NCBI GenBank assembly: GCA_022225965.2
Contig: JAKJXP020000051.1
Coordinates: 62,001 to 126,000, forward strand
Source: Diatrype stigma
Taxonomy: Eukaryota; Ascomycota; Sordariomycetes; Xylariales; Diatrypaceae
Direction: 5' to 3'
Length of the DNA stretch: 64,000 nucleotides
The stretch's first letter is position 1. Each line of letters begins with the position of its first letter. The position numbers and the translations under genes are program-made. The notes beneath the pieces were generated by a model. The model did not search any database and had not been told where the DNA came from. It was given only the letters and a program-made list of their open reading frames with translations. Shown piece by piece: positions 23,112 to 37,440 of this stretch.

Positions 23112-24736
23112 AGTTTTGTTTCTATCCCTTTTTGTCATTGGCGACGATATACGACTCATACGATACCCAAAGTGCGATCTATACATACTCCTATGATAAT
23201 AATGGCAGACAGGATCCTGGTGCTCCGCACAGCACATACTCATGATTTTTCTCTTCTTCCATTTTCCGTCTCTCATATTCTCTTCCCACCGTCGCTTATT
23301 CCCACCGTCGCTTATTCCCCTTAGATTTGCATAGATAATTTCCACTCTCGATTCAGATGAACGATTCATGCGATCAAGGCGGACCAGTCACCACCATTGT
23401 TCGTACTCCCAGGTTGACGATGGCGGTGGTGTAATTAGCGGCGGCATGTGGGTGGCGAAACCTCAACCGTTTCAAGATGGATTCATTTTCCCAGCGCCAC
23501 CCTCACCACACCACCGTCGCTTTGTCTTAACGCGAGCAATGGCACTCACTACCTACTACATGCCACTCACCTCTACCTATCACATCACCTATCACTTCCA
23601 ATCCTTTAAGCGCGGGCAGCTGGGATCCCGTCTGTCATTTGACTGTCTTCATTCAACTTATCTAAGTACCTACCTACATAGTCATCCACATCCGCATTTC
23701 ACTGGGGGAAATTTGCGTCGTTCTGTTTTTCTGTGTAGGTACTCTGGCACCTACCTATTTTTTTGTTTATAGCCTAGACAGAGGGAAGCCCGGCGAACTC
23801 GGTCCCTAGGGAAATTTTTGTAATGGTGCATGCATTAGAGCAAGAGTATATCTTTTAAGTAGGTAGCAACGAGTCTTTATTAGTCGAACGTAGGTGAACG
23901 ATGCCATTTGCAGCCCTAGTCCTCGACTTGAAAACGTAATACTGGAACAGGCGCATAAGCACATACTTATGTACTTACCTTGGTAGCTGAGTAAGTATGT
24001 AGGATATTCATATCTTATGTCTGCCGTTCTTCACATGCCTATCATTAGCCTGGATGCTACCGCCAGCCGCCTCTTTTATTATATGCTTATTCACCTTACC
24101 TGGGTAGGTTGCTATGAGGTTAACAGGAGCTGACACGTTCTAGCTGCGTCGGAGCGCTCATGAAGTGCCTACAACTATGAAGTTTCAGGGTTGTTTGCCT
24201 TCATGGCTTGATCGATTTTTCAACTATGCCTCACACCACTCACTCAAATACATATCATCCATTGGCGGCTAGGTCACCGCACCACTCGATGGGTAGCCTT
24301 ACTTACAATATCACCTAGTTAGCTGCCGCACCTATCCTAAACGAACATGAACCAATAGGTGTCTGTCTAGCTGGAACGCAGCATCATCACATCCAATACT
24401 GGGCAGGCACGTACGTAGCTACCTAAAGAGGTCCTAAGTCATGGTGTTTTCTACAAACATTTGTATTCTGTATTCTCACCTTCTTATGAATATCTAAGTA
24501 GGTGAGTGTGCAAGTATGTACGAAGTAGGTAAGGGGGAATGGGATTATAGGTAGAAGAATTATATCCAGGCGCACAACGCTACGAACTATGTACTATTAT
24601 ATCCAACCAATGCCATGCACGCTTTCTCGTATCCGCCGCCTCTCGTCTTTTTCTTTCATTCATTTTCCATCCTTCTACGCCTGCCGTACAATAAATAGTC
24701 ACATAAGTGTCCAAACTATATATATATATACGGCTC
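23112..24736. other. Intergenic, no gene supported
   Basis: Lies between the convergent 3' ends of noxR and the chitin deacetylase gene. It has a duplicated TCCCACCGTCGCTTAT unit (about 23284-23317), many TACCTA-type motifs and one TACGAAGTA copy (24519-24527). The TATATATATA run at 24719-24730 is close to the deacetylase 3' end. Confidence 0.55.
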
Positions 24737-26469
24737 TCACTGGCACCCCGAGCCGAAGTCGGGCTGGCAGCCCTCGCCGCAGTAAGCGGTCGTCGACCCG
24801 CACCAGCCGTACTGGGAGCAGCAGTTGCCGAACTCGGAGCCCTCGCAGGTGATGCCGTCGTCGCCGCCGCAGTCGCCGTCGACCGAGGTCGGGGTCGACG
24901 GGTCCTCGGGGGCGCAGGTGACGGTGGGCGCCTTGGGGGTGAAGGTGTAGGCGGGCACGGTGCCGGAGCCGGCGCGGTACCAGTTGGCCGGGTCGTCGCC
25001 GAGGCACTGGCCCACGGTCACGCTGCGGTAGCCGTTGCGGAACAGCGACGCCACCAGGTACTCGGTCAGGTTGTGCACCACCTGCTCGTGGATGTCGTGC
25101 TCGATCTCCAGGTACGACGTCGTGCACGCGTCCGTCCCCTCCACCGCGTCGTCCCAGATGTCCTTGCTCTCCTGGATCAGCGAGGGGTCCGAGTGCAGGT
25201 ACCCCTCCGTGTCCAGGTCGAAGTATATCACGTGGTAGCCTAGGTCCGCGAGCATGTCTTGGCAGTAATCTTCGCAGATCGAGTAGGGGGGCCTGTTTTG
25301 GGGGGATGGATGGACGGTCAGTTTGGTTGGGGGGGTCTTATAACGGAAGGGGGGATCGGGAGGGTACGAACCGCATGTATGTGGGAATGTAGCCCAGGAT
25401 GTCGTTTAATGCGATCTCGTTGTATATCATCTGGTCGCGTGCTTGCGTGTCACTCATCGCAGAGAAGTTCTCGTCTGCGGTCTCGATATCAGCAACTGTC
25501 TGACCCTTTTCCTTCTCGCTTGCCCCGGGCCCTAGGGGTTACACTTACGTGACCAGGTATGGCTCGCGATTTGATGGCCTTCCGCCGCCATGCGCTAGAG
25601 ACTTGTTAGACTAACGACTTGGGATTTCTCGGGGAGAAGGTAGACCATCGTACCTGTATGATAGAGGCCCACGGTAGTGCCGGATCGTTGAGCTTGCCCT
25701 TGTGGAGGTTTGTGCCCGTTATGAAGAACGTCGCCTTAGCTTCGTATTGCTGGAGAGAGGGCAATGGCATTCAGGTCAGCTTAACTCTTGGAACAAGAAA
25801 GGGGGTAAGATGGGTGCTGGTGCTGGTGCTGATGCTGGTTACTATGACATACCGCCAACAGGTCGAGAAGGTCCTCCGTGTACTCGTAGGGGCCGTCATC
25901 GAACGTAATGGCGATATCACCATCATTCTCGCAGTCGTAGATACCCACGCCCCCGTACGGCACATCCCCTACTTTCGTCCGCTCGATGTCCGATGTGTCT
26001 ACTCCATCCGGCTTTTGGTTCCCGTCACACCCGCTGCCATAGTTGAGTTGGCAGTCGGGAGAGAGGCAGTACTCTTCGCCTTGGCCACACCAGCTGTTTT
26101 GGAAGGTCTGTGTCAACGGTCTATGATTGGAGAGAGGGGGGGACCGTGAGGGACGGCAATGAAACTCACCCTTCGATCGAACAGCAGTAGCCTGGAAACT
26201 GTGTGTTAATGAAGGTTCAATCCACGATGGAGCGAGCTGTGGGAGTTCATCGTACCATCTGCACACGCCCCGTATTTTTCACCGCATCGGTCATCCGTGT
26301 TCTGGCGCTTCTCGTGATGCTCAGCAGACTCATGGGACACGGCGAGCCTTGCCTTCTTCGCTGCCAGTTCCGACTGCAGCTTGCGGTTGCCACCAACCCT
26401 CGGCACGGGTTGGTGGGCTGCTGCTGTGCTCGCACACACGGCGATGGTGAATAGCTCTGACCAATGCAT
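24737..26469 (-). CDS. Secreted chitin deacetylase-like protein (CE4/NodB) with two CBM18 modules
   Basis: Predicted to bind chitin and remove N-acetyl groups at the cell wall. Seven exons: 26469-26256, 26191-26170, 26093-25853, 25749-25654, 25594-25549, 25495-25372 and 25292-24737; introns 53-103 bases, frame kept. The product is 432 residues. Seen: signal peptide MHWSELFTIAVCASTAAA; an N-terminal Cys-rich CBM18 (DRCGEKYGACADGYCCSIEGWCG); NodB motif 1 ITFDDGPYEY (metal and catalytic Asp); motif 2 ASHTWS; motif 3 RPPYSICEDYC; the YFDLDTEGY block; and a C-terminal CBM18 (CGGDDGITC to GWCGSTTAYCGEGC). The splice model gives HTWSL in motif 2 where active CE4 enzymes have H-x-x-x-H, so one zinc ligand seems replaced by Leu. 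A TATA-like TTATAA lies about 120 bases upstream (near 26592-26600). Fungal homologues help mask chitin during host contact. Confidence 0.9.
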
Positions 26470-28635
26470 ACTTTCGACTCAACCTTTTCACTTATACAAG
26501 CTGACCCGCGGGATAATGAGAACGGGGACCAGGGCAAAGAGATATACCAATTGACCACCAATGGCTTATTCAACGGGGTCTCGCTCACGTTATAAGTATA
26601 CCAGGGAAGAAGAAGGAAGCAGCTAAGAGGAGCAGGTATACGAACGCGAGCCTCGGCCGAACGAGCAAACGGACGATCTAGAGCTGAGTGCGCAACAAAC
26701 CCCAGATTATAAGGCTGGATAGACGGCAGCCGACGCGACCAGTTGCAAATTTTACCTACCTCGGGTCAGGGGGGCGTTGAGCGTCCATCCATACACACGC
26801 GCATTCACACATATTTCCTCCCCTGCATGCATACGTAGGTAGCTGTTACTACGGCACGCGGATTCAATAGATCCAGGGTCCCCACCCTGGGTATAGATAT
26901 AGGGGGGGTGACGGCCAGCCATCGCGCAGCCATCGCGCAGCCACCGCAATATCCGGATGCAACGCTGGCTTGGGGTGGGATGGACCAGCAAGCGGAAAAC
27001 GTAGACACACATGCAGATGTGCAGATTGAAGGTGGATGCGGGCGGGCGGAGAGTTGCGCGCGGCCAAGCAAATTCAGGCGAATCGAATGGGAATGATGCA
27101 CTGCAACCTCGTAATAAAGCTGCCGGACGAATTTGCGAGCGGCCACTACAAAAAAGGCCGTTGGCTGGTGCAGGGCCGCAAGGCAAGGGGCTCATGCGCA
27201 ATTCCTGCTCGCTCTCGAACATCTTCACTACCACCATCCTACCTGGTAATTACCTAGCAATTGCCTAGAAGGCATTCTAGGTATGCAGCTACTACCTGTG
27301 CATGCTGCATGTGTAGGAGAAGCTGGGCGCATAAACGAGATCGTAGCTGCTGCTGCGGCCTTGCCTAACCTGAGCTGCGTGAGCTGGAAGGGGGCAAAGA
27401 AACAACTAGTTTATAGCTTAGTTAGTTGGTGACTGTCAAAGGGCCGGAAGGAATAGACAAATTGATAATACGTTTTGGTCAGCCCCAGCTCAGAGAACCA
27501 CGTGTCGGAAATAGCCAAGGCTTTCTTCTCCATCGACCCCGTAGTCCCATGCGAGATCATAGGCGGGATGGGTGTAGAGTATAGAGTCTGGAGTATAGCG
27601 AGCGAGCGAGCGGATGCAGGTCTGGCCGTATATTTACTTGCCAACTTAACTAGTAGGTACTCTATAGCAGGTAGCTCCGAGGTGGGTAACGGGCATGGTA
27701 CGTTTTCTGTGTAAGTAGCCGGTCCAGATCTTGCCATTGACGATCCGGCCGTGGTTCCGCATCGCTTCGGACTTCGCTAGTACTAAAAAGCCACCATCAT
27801 CCTACCATCGTCCTGTGCATACCTCGTGTAGTCGAGGTTTGCCATTCAGCTCATTATAGTATCGGATGCCAACTGACCATTGGAGCCACTTTGGGTAGTT
27901 GTCACTTCGCCATAGTGAATAGAAAACGTAACGTTCCGTGGTTAACATGTATGTAGTCGTAGCATCGAGCTAACCTATCTGCCTATCTAGACCTTTCTTC
28001 TTTTTTCTTTCTTTTTTCTTTCCGTCTCCTCTCCTCAGCCGGTTGCTTCTCTGCTTCCTTTCATCTTCGGCAAATATGCAGCCAGGAAATCATCGGAAAA
28101 CGGCATCTTTTCTATCAAGTAAAGCTCAATCGGGATGGAATACAACTTTACCCGGAGTATTACGAGTATTACTCCCAATACCTCCCTCCAGGTTGGGTCA
28201 AGCGGATAGATAAACTTCCCCATCCCCACCGACTTCGAGATCCACCGATCGCGGATGATCGTCGCTCTTAGCGCGACCTAAATTTGCGATCCAATCACGA
28301 CGAGGCCGAGCCCCTTTAAATATATACTTGCAGCTTGTCAAATACTATCATAGACACGCATCTCAATCAAGAGTGTCCGTTTTCCTTTGGGATTGTTGGT
28401 CATATATCTAACGACGCTTATGCCTACCCAACAACAGTCCGCAAGATGGCAAAACAGTAAAGGGGGGCAGGTTCTAGATCTGTGAAGGCAACGTTTCTTC
28501 CTCCCTTTACCCACCGAAAGCATTCCGTCTTCCGCCACATCCCGGTGAGCGTCGGTAGCACGGTTCGCCTAAAGTGTAGCAGAGTATCTGTCGCAGTGCA
28601 TATTACGCTGACCTATTTGTCTCGCGAATTGCATT
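26470..28635. other. Intergenic, no gene supported
   Basis: Upstream DNA of the chitin deacetylase gene, then gene-free sequence. It holds a duplicated GCCATCGCGCA unit (26919-26941), a GAGCGAGC repeat near 27600 and a T/C-rich run (about 27990-28030). No protein family is recognised in any frame. Confidence 0.5.
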
Positions 28636-29667
28636 TCAATCATCTACATGGAATGATGAAGGCCTTGGTAGCACGTTCGAGAGGTTGACTTCAGACCACA
28701 AGCCCAGCGCTGAAGCCTGTGCATCTGAGTGAACCTCGTCGATAGAACCAAAGCTGATACTGTCATAGGTAACAGTTCCAGTGATGTCAGTATCCTACAA
28801 AATACAGAAGAACAACCATGGCTCTGTTTGCAACGAGGTCCATCGTTGTAAAGAATGATCCACTGCCATATCTCGAAAGACTAAGCTCTGAGGGATTGTA
28901 AACCTGAAGCAGTGTTATTTTTTTGAGTTCTCTGAGATATAACCTTCATTCTACCGCAATTCCCAGCTCCGCCTTCAGAGAATCAGTGGCATGATAGAAA
29001 GAAGGGATGGATAAAACACGGAATGGGCATGTATTTTCCAACCAGTAGTCCATGATATTTGCGAGATGCATAGAGGCTAGAATGGAAGTTTAATCAGAGT
29101 CATATTTGGAGTCTGGTTTGGTATCGGCCATTGAGGTATCTCAGAGTCGCGGACGTTGTCTAGACGTCCCGAACAATAATCGTTGGTATCACATTAGATG
29201 GTATAGATCTTACAATCAGAGAAGGAATAGGGTTATCTAGAGACAGAGGAACCATAAGCCAACGTACAGTTGTCAACATAGCTCGCCTTGTTCATCCTCT
29301 GGTATGAGTCACTACCATTATCTATTCAGCGACGTATGTGACAAGTCTAAGGGATCTGAGGCAAATCAAGAACAAGCTCTGGCTCAGAGGCGCCAGATCA
29401 CTTACTAGAATGGGTTACCAGGATATGATACCATGGGGTCTCATGGGTAAAGTATTCATACCGTGTCCTAACAAGCGCCGGAGATCCATGAAGGGGGTTA
29501 CCATTAAGAGTAGTCATGGCTTGATGTCTTAACGATTTATCATCCCCAACAATTGCATTGGACGGTAATACAGAGCTGTAGTGTTGTGGTTGAGCATCAA
29601 GGCCGTGAAAAGCAGGTTGAAATAAGGCTGGTAAAGTAAGCAGACTGACGAGATCCTATGTATTCAT
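28636..29667 (-). pseudogene. Possible decayed gene (single frame with many stops), doubtful
   Basis: Reading from the ATG at 29667 to the TGA at 28636-28638, one frame of 344 codons has coding-like character in long blocks. Near the start a hydrophobic LLTLPALF segment is followed by about 83 codons with no stop. Near the end are about 52 open codons with an acidic, Ser-rich composition. It is broken by eleven in-frame stops, every one of which could arise from CAG, CAA or CGA by C to T change, as expected of repeat-induced point mutation. A TATA-like CTATATAA lies about 70 bases upstream (29730-29740). Against this, about 16 stops are expected in 344 random codons, so eleven is not a strong deficit, and I recognise no family. 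Treat as a hypothesis. Confidence 0.25.
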
Positions 29668-30537
29668 ATTATACGAATCGCATGTTCGCAGTTCCGAGAC
29701 CTAGCTGTTAGTAATGATCAAGCAAGCCGTTTATATAGTTGAAACTCCTCTCGAAGTGTTCATCTCCATGCCCTATATACCGTTTTCTTGGAATGGGCCT
29801 TAACGGAATATTTCTCATAGGAACCGTCGAATAAATGACAACAAGGTGGCAAGTCACTACGCCGTATTCAAGGACGGTCCATATATCGAGCGTCAACGCC
29901 AGGTGTATTAACTAAGTATGGAGCCGCATTGCCATACCAAGGAATGCCAGACATCGGGTTAAGGGATTCAGGGGTAAGGATAACTGTAGTTATTCAGAAG
30001 CTTAGTCTAAGCTAGTGGAAGGACAGGATATTGTGACGACAAGTGCACGAAATGTCACATAATTTGTAGTTTATACACCGTTCACATATACCTACAAAGT
30101 TCAGTAGTTCATACATAAAGTATAGTGCACGCAGTTCAGGGGGGTGTATCATGGGAGGAGTGCATAAGCAAATCGGAGGTGCACATTAGAATGACTAGAT
30201 CGTACGTTCAGGGACAACCTTGAAATGTCCAGATTCGAGTCAAGTGGCACGAACATAGGGATCGATGCAGCTACATACCACGGGCATCTCCTGGTGTAGG
30301 AAGTTGACGGGCTTGTAGCTGTGATAGCCTACCTAGTACAGACCTAAGGTAATTAACCTAAGGCACTGTAGTCTGTAGTTATACTGAACTACTGAACTGA
30401 CGTTATGAGAATGCCCCACCCCCACTTTTGTATTGGTGCTACCATGAACTAACATTTATTGCCTCGTCCTTGCTGAGAGCCAGACCAACGATTAGCTCTC
30501 ACACCAACATTCTGCATCTTTCAAGACTTAGATAGAT
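29668..30537. other. Intergenic/promoter of the thiamine gene
   Basis: No gene seen. It includes an imperfect palindrome CCTAAGGTAATTAACCTAAGG (about 30343-30363). A CTGAGAGCC sequence just upstream of the thiamine gene was considered as part of a TPP aptamer and rejected. Confidence 0.5.
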
Positions 30538-32714
30538 ATGAGCACATCCTCAGCCGTCGCTCGCAATAACGAGCAGCCACACTCGCGTGTCATGGCAAAC
30601 GGACGGGTTTTGGTCATTGCCGGCTCGGATAGTTCCGGTGGAGCGTAAGTCCTGAATCATTGGTTCCGGGTTTGACTCGCCCCTCCATCCACGCCGCTAA
30701 AACAACCTTCTCAGGGGTCTCGAGGCGGACCAGAAGGTGATCGCGGCCCATGGCTGCTACGCCCTCACCGCGACGACTGCCCTGACAGTCCAAAACACCT
30801 GCTCCGTGGAGGACATCCATTATGTGCCTGCGGAGTTCACCCGGAAGCAGATCGATGCCGTCTTCGCCGATATCGTGCCCGGAGTGGTGAAAACCGGTGA
30901 GTTCCATGACGGTTATCACCCGAGGACAGTGGACTGGAGCTGACTGCGAGTCGAGGCATGCTGGGTTCTGCTGCCACCGTCGAGATGCTTGCTCAAGTGT
31001 TGAGGGACTATCACGTGGAAACCCTTGTATTAGACCCTGTAAGTTGAAGTAAGTGGACTATAAAAACGTCCATCTTCTGTCTTGTTTCCTAGATCGGAGT
31101 AGCTGCGACGTAACGTGGCTCGTACCGCATATAACAGCGATGGCGCCACGGATCTTCTGATAATTCGTCTAATTTTGGTGCTCAGGTCATGGTATCGACC
31201 AGTGGTGCCCGACTTCTTCCTCTGGATGCCGTGGACGGGCTGAGGGATCTGTTGCTACCACAAACATTCATCCTGACGCCCAACATACCGGAGGCGAAGC
31301 TCCTGCTCTCGAGAAGTGGAAAGGAGTCTGTTCATGTCGATTGTGTCCAGGATCTAGACACTTTGGCCCGGAAGACCCAGGAGTTAGGGCCCAAGTGGGT
31401 GCTCATCAAGGGCGGCCATGTCCCATTCAAGAAGGATGGGACAATTGCTAAATCGCCCGAAGAAAAAGAGATCGTGGTTGACGTTCTCGTCGGACCATCT
31501 GGGGAGATTACTAGAATCGAGGGCGCGTATCAGGACTCGCGAAATACCCATGGTACCGGATGTTCACTTGCTTCAGCCATTGCCTCAAACCTCTCCAAGG
31601 GGATAGGGCCCGTGGAAGCAGTGAGAGCTGCTGTTAGATATGTGGAAGTTGGCATCAAGACAGCCCCAGGCTATGGGAAGGGGCATGGCCCATTGAATCA
31701 CTTTCATTCTACCTTTACCCTACCGTTCGCCGCGTGAGTACTCTATAATATCATCATCGGAATCTTAGCCGTGAGCTGACGAGGTGCAGTGGACATTTCC
31801 TCGAGTATCTTCTGCATCGACCCGATGTCGCGCCTGTTTGGCGTAGATTTACTCACCATCCCTTCGTCCTTGGTCTAGGAAGTGGCGAGTTGCCCTTGGA
31901 GTCTTTCAAGGGATACTTGATCCAAGACTATCTGTATTTGGTCCACTTTGCGAGAGCCAATTCTCTAGCCTCATATAAGGCAAAGAACAGAGAAGACATT
32001 GCCGCGGTAAGTCCCCAAGGCCGGTGGTACGGTGAACAGGACTGATGATACGCATCCAGGGAGCAAAAATAGTTACACATATTTATACCGAGATGAAACT
32101 TCATCTCGACTATTGCGAAAGCTTCGGTATCTCGAAGAAAGAGATAGAAGCAACCGAGGAGCATCAAGGTAAGCAAGTAAAAGCCACCCACAGATGTGAT
32201 CTAACAGCGGTATACTAATCCTTGATAAAGCATGCACGGCGTACACGCGGTATGTGCTCGACATAGGACAATCGGAAGATTGGATTGGATTGCAAATCGC
32301 GCTGGCGCCTTGTCTTCTCGGCTACGGAGCTCTCGCCAAACAGCTCCACGCCGATCCGATGACAAGGAAGGATGGCAACACGTACTGGCCGTGGATCCTG
32401 AACTACGTGGCGGAAGACTACCTGGAGGCGGTGAAGACCGGATCTGGTAAGGACGATATCTACCATTGCACACACCACACCACACATACATAGGAAGACT
32501 GACAATGCCCCCGCTGCTAGCACTACTCGAGAGACACGCCTTGAAGCAATCGCCGAGTAGGATAGAAGAGCTTGTCAAGATATTCGTCCATGCTACCAAG
32601 GTAAGAACGCGAACATCCCCTCCGTCCCGTACCCCGAAGAGGTAATTTGTCGTATTGATGCACTGTGAATAGATGGAAATCGGATTCTGGGAGATGTTCC
32701 CTAGCAAGTATTAG
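30538..32714 (+). CDS. THI20: Bifunctional HMP/HMP-P kinase with TenA domain (thiamine biosynthesis)
   Basis: Phosphorylates hydroxymethylpyrimidine (ThiD activity) and carries a TenA/thiaminase-II domain for salvage of thiamine pyrimidine. Nine exons: 30538-30644, 30715-30896, 30956-31038, 31186-31733, 31790-32006, 32060-32168, 32231-32446, 32521-32600 and 32673-32714, giving 527 residues. Introns are 53-147 bases with canonical ends. Seen: ThiD domain, about residues 20-300, with VLVIAGSDSSGGAGLEAD near the start, VLDPVMVSTSG, and the anion-hole motif NTHGTGCSLASAIA. The TenA domain, about residues 305-527, has VWRRFTHHPFVLGLGSG, GYLIQDYLYLVHFARA, IALAPCLLGYG (TenA catalytic Cys region) and a C-terminal KMEIGFWEMF helix. 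The domain order is that of yeast Thi20/21/22. No TPP riboswitch was found. Confidence 0.94.
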
Positions 32715-33849
32715 GGACTAGAGGTCCCAAAGACATCCGGCAGAGCTAAAAAGGGGTAGGTACCTAGGAACAACGACACGCTGGTCTGCCAGAGGACTGT
32801 ATGTATATATGTATATGTATAAATCATAGAGCTGAGACAACAGATTCGGTAGATATACCTAGGTATCCTTGGTATATTTGGTGACACGACATTAGATAAA
32901 TGCGCAAGTCATATCAATGAAGTGCTCTTGGTCATGTGTAGGGTCAGAACCTCTCGTGAACAAGTGCTGGGAGTAGGTATCCTGGCAGTCTGGCAGCCTG
33001 GCAAGCTTTTGTATAGAACGCCCTGTTTGAACTTGCAAGCACCACCGCTCAGCTTCTTTGAACAGCAGGACGCCACTCTGCCTCACAGGTCTTCCTGAGC
33101 AAGTAGGCAGTTCCATACACCCGTGGACAGGTAGGTACATGTACATGTGTGTAAGTACGTACCTAATGTGAACAGCCAGACAGCTGGATGAAAATTGGAA
33201 GAACAATAGGTCCCTACGTGTAGATAATTCCTTAGAGGTACCGACGAAGATATTCAATGCTCTTATCGACGTTCTTATCGGCGTCCTAAGACAGCCAATA
33301 GCACCAATGGGATACCGGACAGGCGCTGACAGGCAGACAGGCTGATTCAGTAGGTACATACAATCACGTACAGAATGTAGGAGAGAATGCGTGCACAGGC
33401 CAGGTGGCAATGGCCAGGATAATTTTTTCTCTTAGCCGTTGCTAGTTAGACGAGTTAATGCGGTTAGCGCATGCAACTGACTGAGTCCGAAGTGGAAGTA
33501 GCAGCCCAAGGGACCACGCTAAATATTTTTTTTAGCAGGAAATCTCAATCTACATACATCTGACCTTTCCCAGTTTCCGCCTCTTTCAATCCTCCTCCCC
33601 AACCTCGCAACAACAACAAACAATCGCCTAGATTTTCTGTTGTGGGATTCGCATCTTCAGAAACATCACTCCTTTCACGCACGCAATCCTCTCCAGGTCT
33701 CAGGCGAATTCATTCCCCCATCCCGTTTCTCCCTCTGAGGTTTAACTTCAGGCGTCTATCTCTACCCGACGCGACTGACTAATTCTGCGCTGAGCGCCCT
33801 TCATTTTCACCTCCAATCTCAACCCCAACACTCTAACAACAAGCCAAGC
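32715..33849. other. Intergenic and leader of the DEAD-box gene
   Basis: Contains TACCTAGGTA (about 32856-32865) and TATATGTATATG (about 32801-32818). From about 33540 a pyrimidine- and CAA-rich leader runs into the helicase start, fitting a strongly expressed housekeeping gene. No other gene seen. Confidence 0.55.
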
Positions 33850-36315
<2,466 letters not shown>

Positions 36316-37440
36316 CCTGTCTCTCCTCAACGTCTTCGTCCCACACATCGAAAAGACCGAGATCGTAGGTGTGTGAACGGGAGCTTGCATTGTTTTCTCA
36401 TTTTCAACCACAGATGGCGTTAAAGGTTTAGAGGCCAGGGCTGTTTAGACATTGGTAATTGTGACATCCCCCGAGATGTCGTGCGTCTGTCTCTTCGTTG
36501 AGGTTCGCACATCCTTTGGTCCGACCGGCTGTTTCCTGCTTCTTGGCAATGCCCAAGTATCAAGGGAATTGGGGTATCGCTTCGTTGATGGCATAGGATG
36601 ATACTGTCTCCGCGCAAACAAAGGGAAAGGGCATCAAGACTGGACCTGTTCAGCTATACGAGATCTTCAGTTTGAGGATCGACTCCTTGCATTCCTAACA
36701 TGAGTTGGGAAAAGAAGGTATGTCGCTTGCTGACTCGTTTATAGATCAAGGATGCTCGTGATCTCATAGATCAGAGGTGTTTGGTAGATGCCATCGATCA
36801 TTATGCACTCACTAGGAGTCTTGACGTGATCAACATGTACTACAGTATGAATCAAGATAATAGCTACGAACTTACACTAATTTCTAAAACACTGAGATTC
36901 ATATGAAGTGATACGGATAGACATGCATCTAAGTAAGTGACGTCGATAACCGGCAGAGGCTCGGCTTGGTCTTGTATAGAAACTTCGAGCTGCCCGGGTA
37001 GTCAGTCTTATAGTATTGCCGGGTCCAATAGATTCAATATATTGAATTGGCTTGTTTTTATACCGAGTGCACCCGAGTGTGACATCGCTTGTCACCCGAG
37101 TAAGAAGTTCATGAGGCGCTATCACCAATTCTGACCGACGCAACGTGAGCCTCCGTCTTGGCATTTTTGAACATGGGTTACCACTACTCTGCTCATCATG
37201 CCAATATATATACGTGACGATGATGATGGTCCCAGGAAGCCCACGCGCTCTCTTCAGTCTCGCATCAGCATCCATACCTCATCGAAGCTGTATCATCACT
37301 CAAGTTCTTTGTCTGTCCACTCGTCCGCCCTACGTTAGAGCCAGATACCGTCTGCCCTTCACAATATAGGTCTAAAGGATCAAGATAGAATAGGATAGCG
37401 CTCTATCGCCGAAAAAAACCCCAACCGGATTGTCATCAAG
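36316..37440. other. Intergenic between DBP2 and the AA9 gene
   Basis: 3' flank of DBP2 then AA9 promoter. No gene seen; an AT-rich stretch lies around 36840-36900. Confidence 0.55.

Noticed and set aside
30465..30537. TPP riboswitch before the thiamine gene, suggested by CTGAGAGCC
   Set aside because: The partner elements of the aptamer (GGGGT-type start and the ACCTGA...AACGAAGGG half) are absent nearby; fungal TPP switches also usually sit inside an intron.
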